Below, piece by piece: positions 25,401 to 35,799 of a stretch of 64,000 nucleotides of DNA (the first letter of the stretch is position 1; every line of letters starts with the position of its first letter). Made by a program: the position numbers and the translations under genes. Source of the stretch: Parelaphostrongylus tenuis (taxonomy: Eukaryota > Nematoda > Chromadorea > Rhabditida > Metastrongylidae); NCBI GenBank assembly GCA_019055375.1, contig JAHQIW010003774.1, positions 1 through 64,000 on the forward strand, given 5' to 3'. The notes beneath the pieces are model-generated. The model saw nothing but the letters and a program-made list of their open reading frames with translations. It ran no database searches and was not told the origin of the DNA.

Positions 25401-28400
25401 ACACCATGAAATCATCACCGAGTTAAATTTTGAGACTTCATCGGGACTTCTCATCATTTGCAGTTATCACTTGACAGGAAATCTACTCTTCGAAAATGAC
25501 AACGAAGACCCAGTAAAAGAACTACATAAGCCCGTCGATAAAGCAGCAGTTCTATGCCGCAATGCTAAGATGTCTACCCAATAACATTCCAAATATCAGA
25601 AACTCTTCAAATCTGGTTAGAATTTGCTGGAATCTCTGACATGTATAAGCCAATAATGAGCCATTTATAACTTTTTTTGTTTTTTTTTTCAATAGACAAA
25701 CATTTTCTACTATGCTAAGTGATGCTATTTATAGATTGATGTTGCTACCGAAATTGATACTGGGTACTGACTGCCTTTGTATAAATCCATAGCTTCTCCA
25801 TCAAAAGTAAAATGAAATCGGTGCTTGATGACAGAAGCCTTCAGCGAGTGTGAGTTTTAGATACTCTCAAAACAAGCGACGAAAGGTGTAAGTTGTCGTG
25901 TATGTGTTAAGTTAGCGCTTAACTGCTACCACCTCATTTTACTACACTTGCTTACCCTACTCTCGACCGTTCATAGACCTCGCTCAAAACAATGATGATC
26001 TATTAACATGATGACATGTTTGAGCCTGGTATGAGGTCTGTTATGCGCACTTATACAGTGCTATACAGGCGCCTGTTTCGTCCTTCCAAACTCCTCAGTA
26101 GCACAGTGTCCCTACATTCAGCCGATCCTTTAGGGATACACCCCTATATTAAAGAATCGACACCGAATAATAGATCACCACAAGCTAGGTGACAAGATTC
26201 CCCGACTTTGCAGTGACCGCAGTCGATTCCTTTCGGCTGGTACACTGAATGAATGTCCTCTGCTCTCGACCATTTATATAGACCTCGCTCAAAACACTGA
26301 TAATCTGATAACGTGATAAAATGTTTGAGCCTGTTATAATATATGGGTATATCCCAAAGGAATTGGCTTAACCGAGGGACACTGGGCTATTGGGGAGCCT
26401 AGAAGGACTAAACAAACGCCTGCCTAGCACTGTATATGTGTGCCCACAACAGACCTCATAACAGGCTCAAACATGTTATCACGTTATCAGTTGATTATGT
26501 TACCAACAGTGTACAGAAGCAAGCGGAAAGCAGTAGTCGCCTACTATATCTTTAAACAATCTCTATGCCAAGAATTTTTTCTTTCACCTCTTTTCGGTTC
26601 GTGTTATGAAGTTATAACTATATATCCGAAAATGTTGAGTGACACACAAGACTTTAAATCCTCAATGAAAAGCTAAACCCGTGTAAAGTGTGAGGAATGA
26701 GATCAACTCTCGCCCAAGGTTCATAGAATGGCATACCACTCAACATTCTTGAATATATGGCCTTCATGAAAGTTTCGAGAGACTCCTATTCGTTCATCAT
26801 TTCTCACTTTTGAAAAGGTTTTTATGATTTGATTCCACTTCCAACCAACAACAAAATTTTCTTTCTCAACTCTTAATTATTAGGGCTTCTCATAAGTTTT
26901 GGCACTAAAGCAATGAACACCAAGTTTATTGACCAGATGTGATTGAATTTTGCTGATTTCCGCATGACCACAGTCGAAATCGTCGGCCAACTCCTCGATA
27001 GTTCGAGTCGCATCCCATTCAACTTCAACTACACTGATGATGGCCTCTTGACCAACTTCGCGAGGACGTTCGGACGGCAGCTGGTACTTCAAGTCGGTGT
27101 TGCCGGTGCGAAACTCAGCAAAGAACCGAAACGCAGTTCGCCCGGAAACAAATCCTTGAGCCTTTGCACAGTTGATGTTTTCAAAGGCGATCTTGCAAGC
27201 GTCCCAATTCATACTCGTAAAACAGCAAATTGCGATGAAAGCTTCAATAAGTGAAGCGATAAGTATTGACAAATCTGGTACCAAAAGATATACTTGAAAA
27301 CTGTGTACAAAGCGGAGTTGATTTTTGCTTGAGAGATAGCAGAAATGTGTCTTCAAACTTATGACGCATACTTCAAAAATGTTTAAGTTTTTTTTTCTAC
27401 TACTTCTCGCCAATAAATTTGGTGTTTATTGCTCTGATGTCAAAATTGATAAGAAAACCTGATATATGTCCAAGAATGTAGAGTGATATGCATTACGTTG
27501 AACCTTGGGCGGGAGTCGAACCCAAGGAAAGCATGAGACGCGAGTTCAACTCCCAGCTGAGGTTCAAAGTTTGGTAGGCTAGGCCACCCAACATTCTTGA
27601 ATATATCGCCTATACGACAGTTTAAAGAGATAATTTTTTTACATCTTTATTCCGAGTGCTTTATTAAGACCACGCTCAAATTTTGATAGATCCTTTCATT
27701 ATTGTTTGAGCCAACTTGTCATGTGGGCTGTAAGGGCTCTTGTACAGCCCGATACATGTGTATCGTCCTTACAGACTCATCAGTCGGGCAGAACCAGTCG
27801 TCTTTCGATATTTTTATAATCAGTTCTCTTGGGAGCTCTGCTCTCTTACAGAGAGTTATCGAAGACAAACGTTTTACACTCTATGTCAAGCGAAATTTTC
27901 ACCTAATACGAGCGTTTGCGCACTCGATTGCTCTTCATCTGGTATATTTTTTTCGTTTTTTTATTTTTATTGAGTTTTTTCGTAAACCCACATTCACATT
28001 CATATCACGTAACATATCAAGCATAACTGATCGACGTTGTATGGAAGATTTTCATGAACACTTCTAAAGCTGCTCATAGGATGATGATAACTGCATATGC
28101 ATGACTTAACAATAAATTCTCCTCTGTATCAAGGAATAAATAAACAGGAATATGAAGGCCATCATACATGACGATAGTTTGTCGGGATTTAGCTATTAGC
28201 TTGATTTAGCTTGTCGGGTGTGTTTGTCAAAGGTGTAACTAGTAATATTTGACATTTTAGCATACAAAAACCACAAAATTCAACGAATGCGATTTCTTGC
28301 AAGCGTCACAGATAAACGGGTAGCACTATATTAGTGTCTCAAAACCTGTGAAGAAACAACGACCATGGTGTTTCAGGAAAGATTCCAAATAGTGTATTAG

Positions 28401-28555
28401 AGTTCGGATAAGATGAGATAGCATAGAAGAGAGAAAAAGGACAATCAAGTTCACCTTACCTGCGAAAGTTGATTGCCGTCCTGTCCTGGAAACTGACCAG
28501 CCTGATGAGCTACTAGGACTGGAAACCAGCATAGCAGGTAACCCAAGTAGTACAT
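22449..28555 (-). CDS. MCFD2: MCFD2-like secreted EF-hand protein with polyQ tail (paralogue B)
   Basis: Probable ER-export cofactor of the MCFD2 family. Minus-strand exons: 28555-28460, 23670-23588, 23448-23294, 23141-23051 and 22617-22449. Phases 0, 2, 1, 2 are consistent, giving 197 aa. Signal peptide MYYLGYLLCWFPVLVAHQAG. Exon 2 is a Pro/Gln-rich insert (HHQQPTPAQQAPPPPPKF). Exon 3 holds HIKEHLDGKVD, MTPEQLQFHYFNMHD and EF-hand 1 (DLDKNGKLDGVE). Exon 5 holds the family-typical RDDDFNSDGYIDYAEF with EF-hand 2. It ends in H-Q7-L-Q17-H, encoded by mixed CAA/CAG codons. Two intron positions are shared with paralogue A and two are not, so the duplication is not recent. Intron 1 (4.8 kb) carries a mariner relic and hammerhead repeats; intron 4 is almost wholly an inverted SINE pair. 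The polyQ tail and Pro-rich insert are unusual for the family. Confidence 0.9.
22690..22842 (-). repeat. S1 SINE, left arm of inverted pair in intron 4 of gene B
   Basis: Carries CAGGCGGGAATCGAACGCGC and the complement of the A-box-like GATGTAGAGGTAGTAGC. It pairs with the copy at 22866-23015 over about 145 bases at high identity, separated by only ~23 bases. Confidence 0.75.
22866..23015 (+). repeat. S1 SINE, right arm of inverted pair in intron 4 of gene B
   Basis: Best-preserved S1 copy: TGGTGTAGTGGTAGC (A-box-like), GCGGGTTCGATTCCCGCC (B-box-like stem-loop) and the tail CTGCTCACCACTCAATTCTC. Antisense to the host gene, whereas the left arm is sense. Confidence 0.78.
25960..26500. repeat. 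Hammerhead-bearing element, family B (inverted pair), in intron 1 of gene B
   Basis: Flanking segments TAACATGATGACATGTTTGAGCC (left) and ACCTCATAACAGGCTCAAACATG (right) are inverted. The left half has an intact minus-strand hammerhead (26058-26104). The right half (26384-26429, plus) keeps GGGCTA and TAGCAC for helix I, but its core has decayed to TTGGGGA and TAAAC. Confidence 0.65.
26058..26104 (-). ncRNA. Type I hammerhead ribozyme, sense in intron 1 of MCFD2-like gene B
   Basis: Minus strand: helix I GTGCTA (26104-26099), core CTGAGGA (26098-26092; G at the variable position 7), helix II GTTT/GGAC around GGAA, GAAA, helix III formed by the self-complementary ACAGGCGCCTGT, cleavage after A26064, and helix I TAGCAC (26063-26058), fully complementary. 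Helix II has two G-T pairs and is the weakest part. Confidence 0.75.
26880..27413 (-). mobile_element. Mariner transposase N-terminal relic (helix-turn-helix)
   Basis: In intron 1 of gene B. The frame contains INCAKAQGFVSGRTAFRFF, FRTGNTDLKYQLPSERP and TRTIEELADDFDCGHAEISK, which follow the mariner/SETMAR-type DNA-binding order: HTH, W/F-F..FR.G..DL, R..GRP, then T.R.LAE...S...I. The catalytic DD34D part is absent. The left end TTAGGGCTTCTCATAAGTTTTGGCAC looks like a mariner terminal repeat (AAACTTATGA recurs near 27356), so this is an internally deleted copy. Confidence 0.65.
27647..27960 (-). repeat. Hammerhead-bearing unit, family A, decayed
   Basis: In intron 1 of gene B, sense. GCCCGA/TCGGGC helix I, CTGATGA and GTCTGTAAGGAC helix II are intact at 27789-27747, but GAAA reads GATA, so a catalytic A is lost. 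The body (GACAAACGTTTTACACTC, CACTCGATTGCTCTT) matches the 15.3-kb unit. Confidence 0.6.
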
Positions 28556-28573
28556 TCCTAGGAAAAAAAAAGG
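28556..28573 (-). promoter_or_regulatory. Likely splice-leader acceptor for MCFD2-like gene B
   Basis: Minus strand: a T-rich run followed by CCTAG ends two bases before the ATG (28555). This is a strong 3' splice site placed where nematode trans-splicing usually occurs, and it supports the chosen start. Confidence 0.6.
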
Positions 28574-29489
28574 GATTGAAACAATCGGACTCGTCACTTT
28601 GAGAACAGATGCCAGATAATTACCGAATAATACTCCACTGGGAGAACGATGAGATCTAAACGAAAGTTTAGCACATGAAGAAGGAAATAGGACAACACTT
28701 CCTCAATCACACATCGCAGAGGCTGCGCAATTTCCGCTACTCAAATGAAGTTTTTTTCTTTTTTTCCGCTGCTTTGAAAAAATACTCCGTTTTTGGTGTT
28801 GAGCTGACACTCCATAATTTTCTCTAGAAGTCCAATTGCTTTAATTTATATTTAACTCCTACATTTCACGAAAATTTTGTAGGCGAGACGTGATGTTCCG
28901 TGATGTTCTATTCGCTTGCAGCACTCTATGAAGACCTTGCTAAAGATCAAACTTAGTTTCAGAGTTGCCACGATTTAAGTTATCGAATGGTTAGTGAACC
29001 TTCAACGAAGAGCCATTCACAATCCTTGGCCAAGGTAATATGGGTGCCTAGTGTGAGGTGTACTTTTCGCTGATACAACACACTGGGAAGGATTTTTGTA
29101 AAAAAAAAACAAGCACACTGCCGAAATCACCGAAACCTTAGCTTCTAAGATATTCAGCTAGAGCCTAAGGGAATAACCCTGTCCAGCGAAAAAGTGCTTC
29201 AGATGGTCGTGCACCTGGGGTGGGTACACGCCGTCTCGAACGAGCTGAATGGAATTTGTATTTATCGAAATTTCTTCGGACTTTCAAGAGAATATCTACC
29301 TCTGCATTGAACTATCACTCAACCATTTATGCAGAAAACTGAACCGACGAAAGCCGTGAAAAGGTGAGAAACACTAAGACAAATAGTGATGGTTATCCTC
29401 AACGATTTATATTCAAACGATACCATGAGAATCGGTACTTTTTCGTTTTGTGGCATGGATTTTCAAGCCTATCCCCTGCGCTCGACAAG

Positions 29490-29860
29490 AAGTTGTCACA
29501 AAAAGCGTTAGTAATCATTCGTAAGCTTATCTCTCAAACTATCCGTGTACGTGGTTGGCTCCTTGGAAAGACCTTTTATAACGATGTAAAATTCAAAATA
29601 AGATTATATTTCACACGCGCATATTTCTCGTCGGACAGAGCTCTTTCTATAGAGTAATAGTATTCATTCGATTAAGTGATATTCACGATTTCAATGCTGA
29701 GCTTATCTCCTTGAAAAACCGTTCTCTGAAACGCAGAAAAGAGAATAGGATTGATTCACATGCGCAAGCAAATGTTCTTTGGCAAATTCACAAGTGGCGG
29801 AGCGGGGGAAAGGGAGCGGGCCGGGGCGAAAATTGATCGATGGCGTCTAATAGAGGTATA
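29490..29860 (+). repeat. Dispersed G-rich repeat family (copy 3) with quadruplex motif
   Basis: Shares GTAATCATTCG, TTTATAACGATGTAAAATTC and the terminal G block plus GATCGATGG with copies 1 and 2. Positions 29804-29826 read G5-AAA-G3-AGC-G3-CC-G4, a textbook four-run quadruplex pattern. Confidence 0.5.
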
Positions 29861-30369
29861 TTTCATTGCGAATTATTTCTTCGCTTTGGAAGTAATTCCG
29901 CAATAACGTCTAACTCTGATATCAGAAGATTTTCTCTGCACTTACATGTGCTTTTCGTGCTTCCAGTGAAGTAATAGTGGAATAGCGCGGCCAATGTGAA
30001 ACATAATTTTGTTTTTAATATTTTAAAAGGATCATAAAAAACCGGCAAGGTACAGCGCTAGCTTGAAATTTAAGCGCTCGGATTATTACTGAATGTTTAT
30101 TGAAACTTCTTGTCGAAGGTAGGGGATAGGCTTGGAAATCTGTACTCTCAAGCGGAAATGGAAGATTCGCAAAACTTTGGGCCTCAGCCAGAAATCGGAC
30201 CCACTTCTCATCTTTGCCGAGGGCTCATGCTAACCGCCGTACTCCCGGAACTCCTGACTAGCTAACTCTTTTTCTTCGATACAAGGTATCAGAACTGTCA
30301 GCAACGAATCGTCAACTGGTTTGGTCGGGTAAGTCAGCACATAACGGTATGAAACCCAACTAAGCTGAC

Positions 30370-30525
30370 GGCTATTCATATATACGCATATGTATGTATA
30401 TATATGCATATATACATGCATATACGTATACATATATGTGGATGCACGTAGATATATGCATATATAAATATATACGTGCATATATATGCATGTATATGTA
30501 TACATATATATGTATGTAGGGGGTA
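30370..30525. repeat. TA/TG-rich simple repeat
   Basis: Alternating ATATGTATATGC-type sequence. Similar tracts lie at 30823-30905 and 31437-31546. The long frames across them are low-complexity artefacts. Confidence 0.85.
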
Positions 30526-30826
30526 AAATAATAAGACTCAGCGTTTCGATCACTGAAGAATGGGTCGCGCATTCGTCTTCATCTGTCCTCGTTTGAGGTA
30601 ATTGAATATATATCGGGCCTTTACAATGACTCGCGCTGCCTTGTAGACGTATCAACTTAGTGTGTTGTTTTCCCAAATAGGTCTGCTACCAATTCACCGA
30701 TCCCGAAAGAACGGAAAGCTTAGTGAGCTTTGAGAGCGGGATCGACCCATCGACCATCGACTGATTATATAAGTAGACCATACAGCATCTTCGACCATTG
30801 CGCCACACACCCTCTATGTATACGCA

Positions 30827-30864
<38 letters not shown>

Positions 30865-30924
30865 TGTACATACATACGCACATACATGTGTATACATATG
30901 TATGTGACACCTTTAACACTTTAT

Positions 30925-31140
30925 TGCTCCGTCTTCAGTTTTTTTTTTCCGCTGTGGGGATCCCAGTACTTCTAGAATCCAATTAGTTTATTTGTCTTCC
31001 CCTTGAACGTCGTAGAGCACTGGTTGATCGAGTCTCCTTGCGATCTCGGAGATAGCCTGGCTGTGGCGTTCCATAGAGCGTTGTTGTTGACTGCCGGAGA
31101 GAGTTGGGAAATGGAGCTCGGCTCCAAGCACTCCGCCCCT
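30925..31140 (-). repeat. SINE-like family S3, copy (tandem pair, first)
   Basis: Complement of the family: CTGTGGGGATCCCAGTACTT, ATAGCCTGGCTGTGGCGTTCC, GTTGTTGACTGCCGGAGAGA, GGAGCTCGGCTCC. Confidence 0.7.
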
Positions 31141-31184
31141 CCCTCTATACGTATGTATACATTAGTTTTAGCACTCAGCACTTC

Positions 31185-31425
31185 ATTTGATCCGTCTTCA
31201 CAGTGTTTTTTCACTGTGCAGATCCCATTAAATCTAGCATTCGATTCGTTTGTTCGTCTTCATTTGAACGTCGTAGAATACTGGTTGACCACGTCTCCTT
31301 GCAATCTCGAAAATAGCCTGGCTTTGGCGTCCCATAGGGCATTCGTTATTGGCTGCTGGAGAGCGTTAAGGGGGAGCGGATCTGTCCCGCGCCGTGACGA
31401 GCATCACAACCACTTTGCTACGGTT
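31185..31425 (-). repeat. SINE-like family S3, copy (tandem pair, second)
   Basis: Same orientation as the copy at 30925-31140, with CACTGTGCAGATCCCATTAA, AATAGCCTGGCTTTGGCGTCC and a tRNA-like end (ACCACTTTGCTACGGTTCC). Confidence 0.7.
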
Positions 31426-32009
31426 CCTACCCGAACAACATGTGTATATATACACGTATACATTTGTATATACGTATATATATATATATATATATGCGTA
31501 TGCATACAAATATATGTAAAAATATATATGTATATATATATATATGGTGTCCAAGAAATCTTTATAATTCTTTGTTACGCCACTGAAAAGAGGGAGACGC
31601 GAGTTCAACCCCCGAAAAGTCCAACATTTTGCATATCACTCGACAATCATTGCTATCACGAGAATATAAGTATCATGTCATTGCCATGTTATCAATGAAA
31701 ACAGTGGAATGACGGTGATTTGGATACATGTTAACCTTGGTTGCCGTCAAAATAGTTAAACGATGATTATCGGTCCCTACAGTTCATCCGATTTCTCACA
31801 CATTTCAAAATCTTGGTGACCGAAAAACTATTTGATCTACGCTTCACTTATTCCTAAATGCATGATTTTGCATTTTTCTTTTTATTCTAAGTCGTTCTGA
31901 CGAAGCAAGTGAACAAGCGAGATTTTGTCCAAAAAAAAGGCTATAGTCGAGATTTCTGATGTTTTAACTGCCTTTTTCGAGTGTTATGATGTTTCAAATG
32001 TATCTGAGA

Positions 32010-32150
32010 GAATTGAGTGGTGAGCGAAAACTCGACTTCAGGCGGGAGTTGAACCCGCGTTTCATCCAAACCAGGGGCGCCTGCTACCACTACACCACAG
32101 AGGCCACCGCTAACCCACCACTCATTCTTCGATATCTCTACGATAGCTAT
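32010..32150 (-). repeat. S1 SINE, left arm of inverted pair
   Basis: GACTTCAGGCGGGAGTTGAACC and CTACCACTACACCACAGAGGCC are the complement of the S1 head. It is inverted relative to 32345-32520; the pair shares GGCTGATAGCTATC spacer text. Confidence 0.7.
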
Positions 32151-32344
32151 CAGCCACCAACGATAAAGCGAAGGTTCAACTCCAGTCTGAGGTCGGATTC
32201 CTGCTCACCACCCAGTTCTCTTAGATACATTTGAAACATCATAACACTCGAAAAAGGCATTGAAACATTACAAATCTTGGGTTTACGTATCCCAAAGGCT
32301 ATAAGCATAAATTGGTCTACAAAGCGATATCGCATCCCGACTGT

Positions 32345-32520
32345 ACCTGTTAAGGTTGGTGGCTGATAGCTATCAAAGAGATATTGAATAATGAGTGGTG
32401 GTGAAATGGTGCCTCAGTGTAGTGGTAGCACGTGGACCTGGTGGTATGGGTGAAATGCGGGTTCAACTCCCGCTTGAGGTCGAGTTTTTGCACATCACTC
32501 AGTTCTTCTAAATACATTTG
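32345..32520 (+). repeat. S1 SINE, right arm of inverted pair
   Basis: TGCCTCAGTGTAGTGGTAGC, GCGGGTTCAACTCCCGC and a TTTTTGCACATCACTCAGTTC tail. Confidence 0.7.
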
Positions 32521-32925
32521 AAAGGGCTACACTCCTTCACAGTTATCGTTACCGCTTCCGGGAATCGCTTATGCGTCGAAATTAGCGGTAAGTAAACCTT
32601 CGTCTCCAGTCCTGTTTTGACTCTTAACAACTTCAAAACTGATTCGGTTATTTAAACAATGCTCCTTATATGAAAATGCTTAGACAATAACATTATGAAC
32701 GTTCCAGATTGTCGTAAAGAATGCTTCAAGCCATTTCGGTCATAAGTAGCTTACCTAGGTTTCCGCGGAATCGCGCGCTTAATCGGTAGCCCACGTCCCA
32801 CACTGAGCCCAATTTTATAGCGCGGATGTGGTACGTTATTTGTGGTGATACACGTGATATTGCGTTATCCCTATTTTTTCGCTTTTCTAGTCCATCCATG
32901 CTATGAAGCAGGGTTCAGTGTGAGG

Positions 32926-32975
32926 CATGGGCCACTGATAAAGCGGGCGATACCGCAGAAACGTACCTAAGCCAG
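32926..32975 (+). ncRNA. Decayed hammerhead-like motif, second family
   Basis: GGGCCA, CTGATAA, hairpin GCGG...CCGC and GAAAC follow the same plan as 9874-9930, but G8 is A and helix I does not close well. Predicted inactive. Confidence 0.3.
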
Positions 32976-33379
32976 TGACCTACCAACCTCGAAAAGGCTT
33001 TAAACACTCTCATAGAAATTCAAAATTTTAATCCCTCCGGTAATAACCGTGATGGATACGTCGTCAGACCTACTTTTACTGAATCTCATCATGTAGATTA
33101 AAAATGGAAATGACCTTACGATGTCCTCTCATTTGCAGCTTGCTTGAGGTTGACTCATCTTCTTCAGAATCAGTGGCTGACGTTCCGGTTTCTTCTTCCT
33201 TAGCCTTGTTTTCTCAGGTGTAGGACTATCTGTCGAGGCCTCACAGTCCAAGAGGAGGTAGTTCCACACCTGACAAAAAGGCTCTCAAGTACTCGAAGTC
33301 ATCGAAATGTCCGCCATCGTTGATTTTGAAGAAGATATAGCAACCTCTAGCAAGGCTTGAATGAATAGTCATTAAACTC

Positions 33380-33850
33380 TGAATCATACACACTGGCTAC
33401 AAGGACGTCCCGTCTCCACTGATAGTGAGAGCCACAGCACAGGGACACCGTGCTGGGTTAGCTGTTTTGTTCCCCGGAATCCCCAGACAGGCCTAGCCGG
33501 GGCTCCCTCAGGTCGCCACCACATCAGAGCAGTCGCCGGCCCTTGTGGATCAGAAGGAGATTACCAACTTCTGACTTGTAGAAGACCAAGACGACGGTTA
33601 TTCCTGGTACGGTTTAGTCCTGGTTGAGCTTTCCGGGTGGAAACGTCGGACTTCTTCGCAGCTTGGGTGACCCTGCTGAGGGTTGAACCCCTGCTGTACT
33701 TTGCATTCCGAGACCCAAGAACATCTGATAGCCACGATGAGGCGGTAAACCATTTGGGATGTATAGACATTGATGTCGATCATTTCTCTCATACGTTTAG
33801 GGGAATTACGGAGGCCGAAACCTCAGGACCAAGCTTTTCTTAATCCCTAA
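33380..33850. other. GC-rich block of unknown origin
   Basis: Less AT-rich than its surroundings, with a 68-codon plus frame (33637-33843) overlapping minus frames. No domain is recognisable. It could be the 5' part of a retroelement, but I cannot support that. Confidence 0.2.
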
Positions 33851-35254
33851 GGGAGGAAGTGAATCAGCTGATGTATATGATTGTTCGAAGGCCTCTCTCG
33901 CTGGACAGAACTACCTTTTTATTACGTTGTAGCAGCGAAAATAAGACTCAAAACCATGCTTTACACACAGTTTGATTTATTTGCTCAGCTGGCGCTTGTA
34001 TATGGCTCTTCGCCAATTTCTTACTAGTCATTCGATAGCTCAAATCTCGAGGATTTCGAAGCTGTAATTGGTTTTTCGATGGGTTACCATAGAACGCTGT
34101 AAAAAAGAAGATTACGTTTCGCACTTAAAGTTTTCATTGCATAGAAAAATTATATATGAACGAAAAACTTATGACCATATAGAGAAAATCATGGAGTATC
34201 AACGTAACACGTGACACGAAAAACCTGAGGCTTTACTTCTCAAATAGAGGAAAAACCCTAGCTGAATGACGAAAATCGCGCGCCTCTTGCGGGTTGCGCC
34301 GCTCGATCGATCAACTGCCGTCCCCAACGGGTTGATCTCGGCATCTTGCCCAGCATATCAGTTTATAGATAAGAGCCGGATTTCGCGTAAGGAGTTATTT
34401 TCGGCCGAGGTTTTCAAAGAATGCTTTGGCCGAGTGGACTCGTTCTCTGACCTTTCTAAACTCTAACGAAGGCGAAATCGCCGCAACGTCAGCCATCGTC
34501 GATTTCGAAAAAGATATGCCAAGGACAAGAGAACTTTGAATAAAAGAGCAGTTCACTGGTGTTCCAAGGCATGACTGAAATCTCAGAACTCGTCTTCCGT
34601 CGAATCTAATGCGGAAAATTTCTGAATTACGGGGAAATGACCCCGGGAAAGTGGGCGAGACGCGGGTTTGACTCCCACCCGAGTCGTTCAAAGTCCTGAA
34701 CATCACTCACAATCTTTGGTTAAAAATAATGACGTCATAAAGTGCTAAAAAAGCGATAAAGTAAAAGAATCCCGGTGGAAACGCGAGCACAAAAAGCGGA
34801 AGAGACGCCCGATGATAGCGATCGACAATATCGATCGATAGGTCATAAGAAAAAGATGACAAGGATGGAAGCCTTGGCTTTCACGAACTACCGGCGAAAC
34901 AGAAAACTACTAAATAACATGGCCACAAGGATGACGTCATCTATTCCCGGGATACGGTAGCCTAAGTAGACGTGTCCCTTGCGGTTACTGTAGCTCAATT
35001 TCGACGAGGCGTACACCTTGCTAAGTGTGAGTTTTTTCGCAGAAACTTTTTTCCGAATATTCCTGTAAGACATTTTTACATAAAAATACTAGAAAATGGA
35101 CGAATAGTCGTAATTTAGAGCGCAATTTGACAAAATACGCGTAGATTCTGTGATGTTGTGTGTAATTGCGTATATTTAATGTTCATGTCGGCGATCGATA
35201 ACTGTCCGTTTCAGCGCACATATGTTTATACGACGTGGCATATCGGGCTGAAAT

Positions 35255-35745
35255 AGCCGTTCTCTTTCTTCTTTTTCCTGTCTTCCTCTTTTCCTCCCTT
35301 TCTTTTTTCCTCCCTTTTTCCTTTCTTTTTCCTTTCTTCTTCCTTCGTTTTCCCTTTCTTTTCCTTCCTTTTTCTCTCTTTTTTTCTTCTCTTCTTTCTC
35401 TTTCACCATTTTTTACAGGCCAAATATCTCCCAAAAAGATGTTTATACCTCCCTTTTTCCTCCTTCTTTTTTCCTTTTTTTTCCTTTTTTCCTCTTTCTT
35501 TCTTTCATTTTGTCTCTTCTTCCTCTCTTTTTTCTCTTTTCCAGCACCTTTCAGAATTGAAGTAATGAGGAAAGGATGTTCTAACATGTTAAGTCAAACA
35601 ATCCTTCTTTCTTTTTCTTCTCTTCTTCTTTATTTTGTCTTCCTTTTCTTTTTCCTTTCTTTTTTTCTCTTTTTTTTTTACTTTTTTCCTCCTTTCGCTT
35701 TCCTTTTTCGCTTTTCTCCCTTCCTTTTTGACATCTTTTGAGGAT
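35255..35745 (+). repeat. ~490-bp pyrimidine tract (CTTTT-type) upstream of syx-5
   Basis: Plus strand is almost purely C/T, interrupted only at about 35404-35450 and 35542-35603. It ends ~50 bases before the syx-5 start. Long frames across it (all Phe/Leu/Ser or Lys/Arg/Glu) are artefacts. Confidence 0.9.
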
Positions 35746-35765
35746 TTTAAACTTGTATAAGGCTA

Positions 35766-35799
35766 TTATCTTTACAGTCGACGGATTGGTTGATGTCGA
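35766..35799 (+). promoter_or_regulatory. Possible syx-5 splice-leader acceptor and overlapping upstream ATG
   Basis: TTATCTTTACAG ends at 35777, 22 nt before the chosen ATG (35800). Within that leader an ATG at 35793 opens a 14-codon frame that ends at 35837, out of frame with and overlapping the syx-5 start. Confidence 0.45.

Larger units (their letters stand above)
28574..35770. other. Divergent intergenic region between MCFD2-like gene B and syx-5
   Basis: About 7.2 kb between head-to-head genes. It holds a G-rich dispersed repeat (29490-29860), an S4-type SINE remnant (about 30165-30340), three TA/TG-rich tracts (30370-30525, 30823-30905, 31437-31546), two tandem S3 SINEs, two S1 SINEs (32010-32150, 32345-32520), a hammerhead-like relic (32926-32975), a GC-rich block (33380-33850), an S1 remnant (34640-34720) and the pyrimidine tract (35255-35745). 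No gene supported. Confidence 0.5.

Noticed and set aside
30230..31698. Long frames rich in Tyr, Ile and His on both strands
   Set aside because: They run through TA/TG simple repeats and S3 SINEs.
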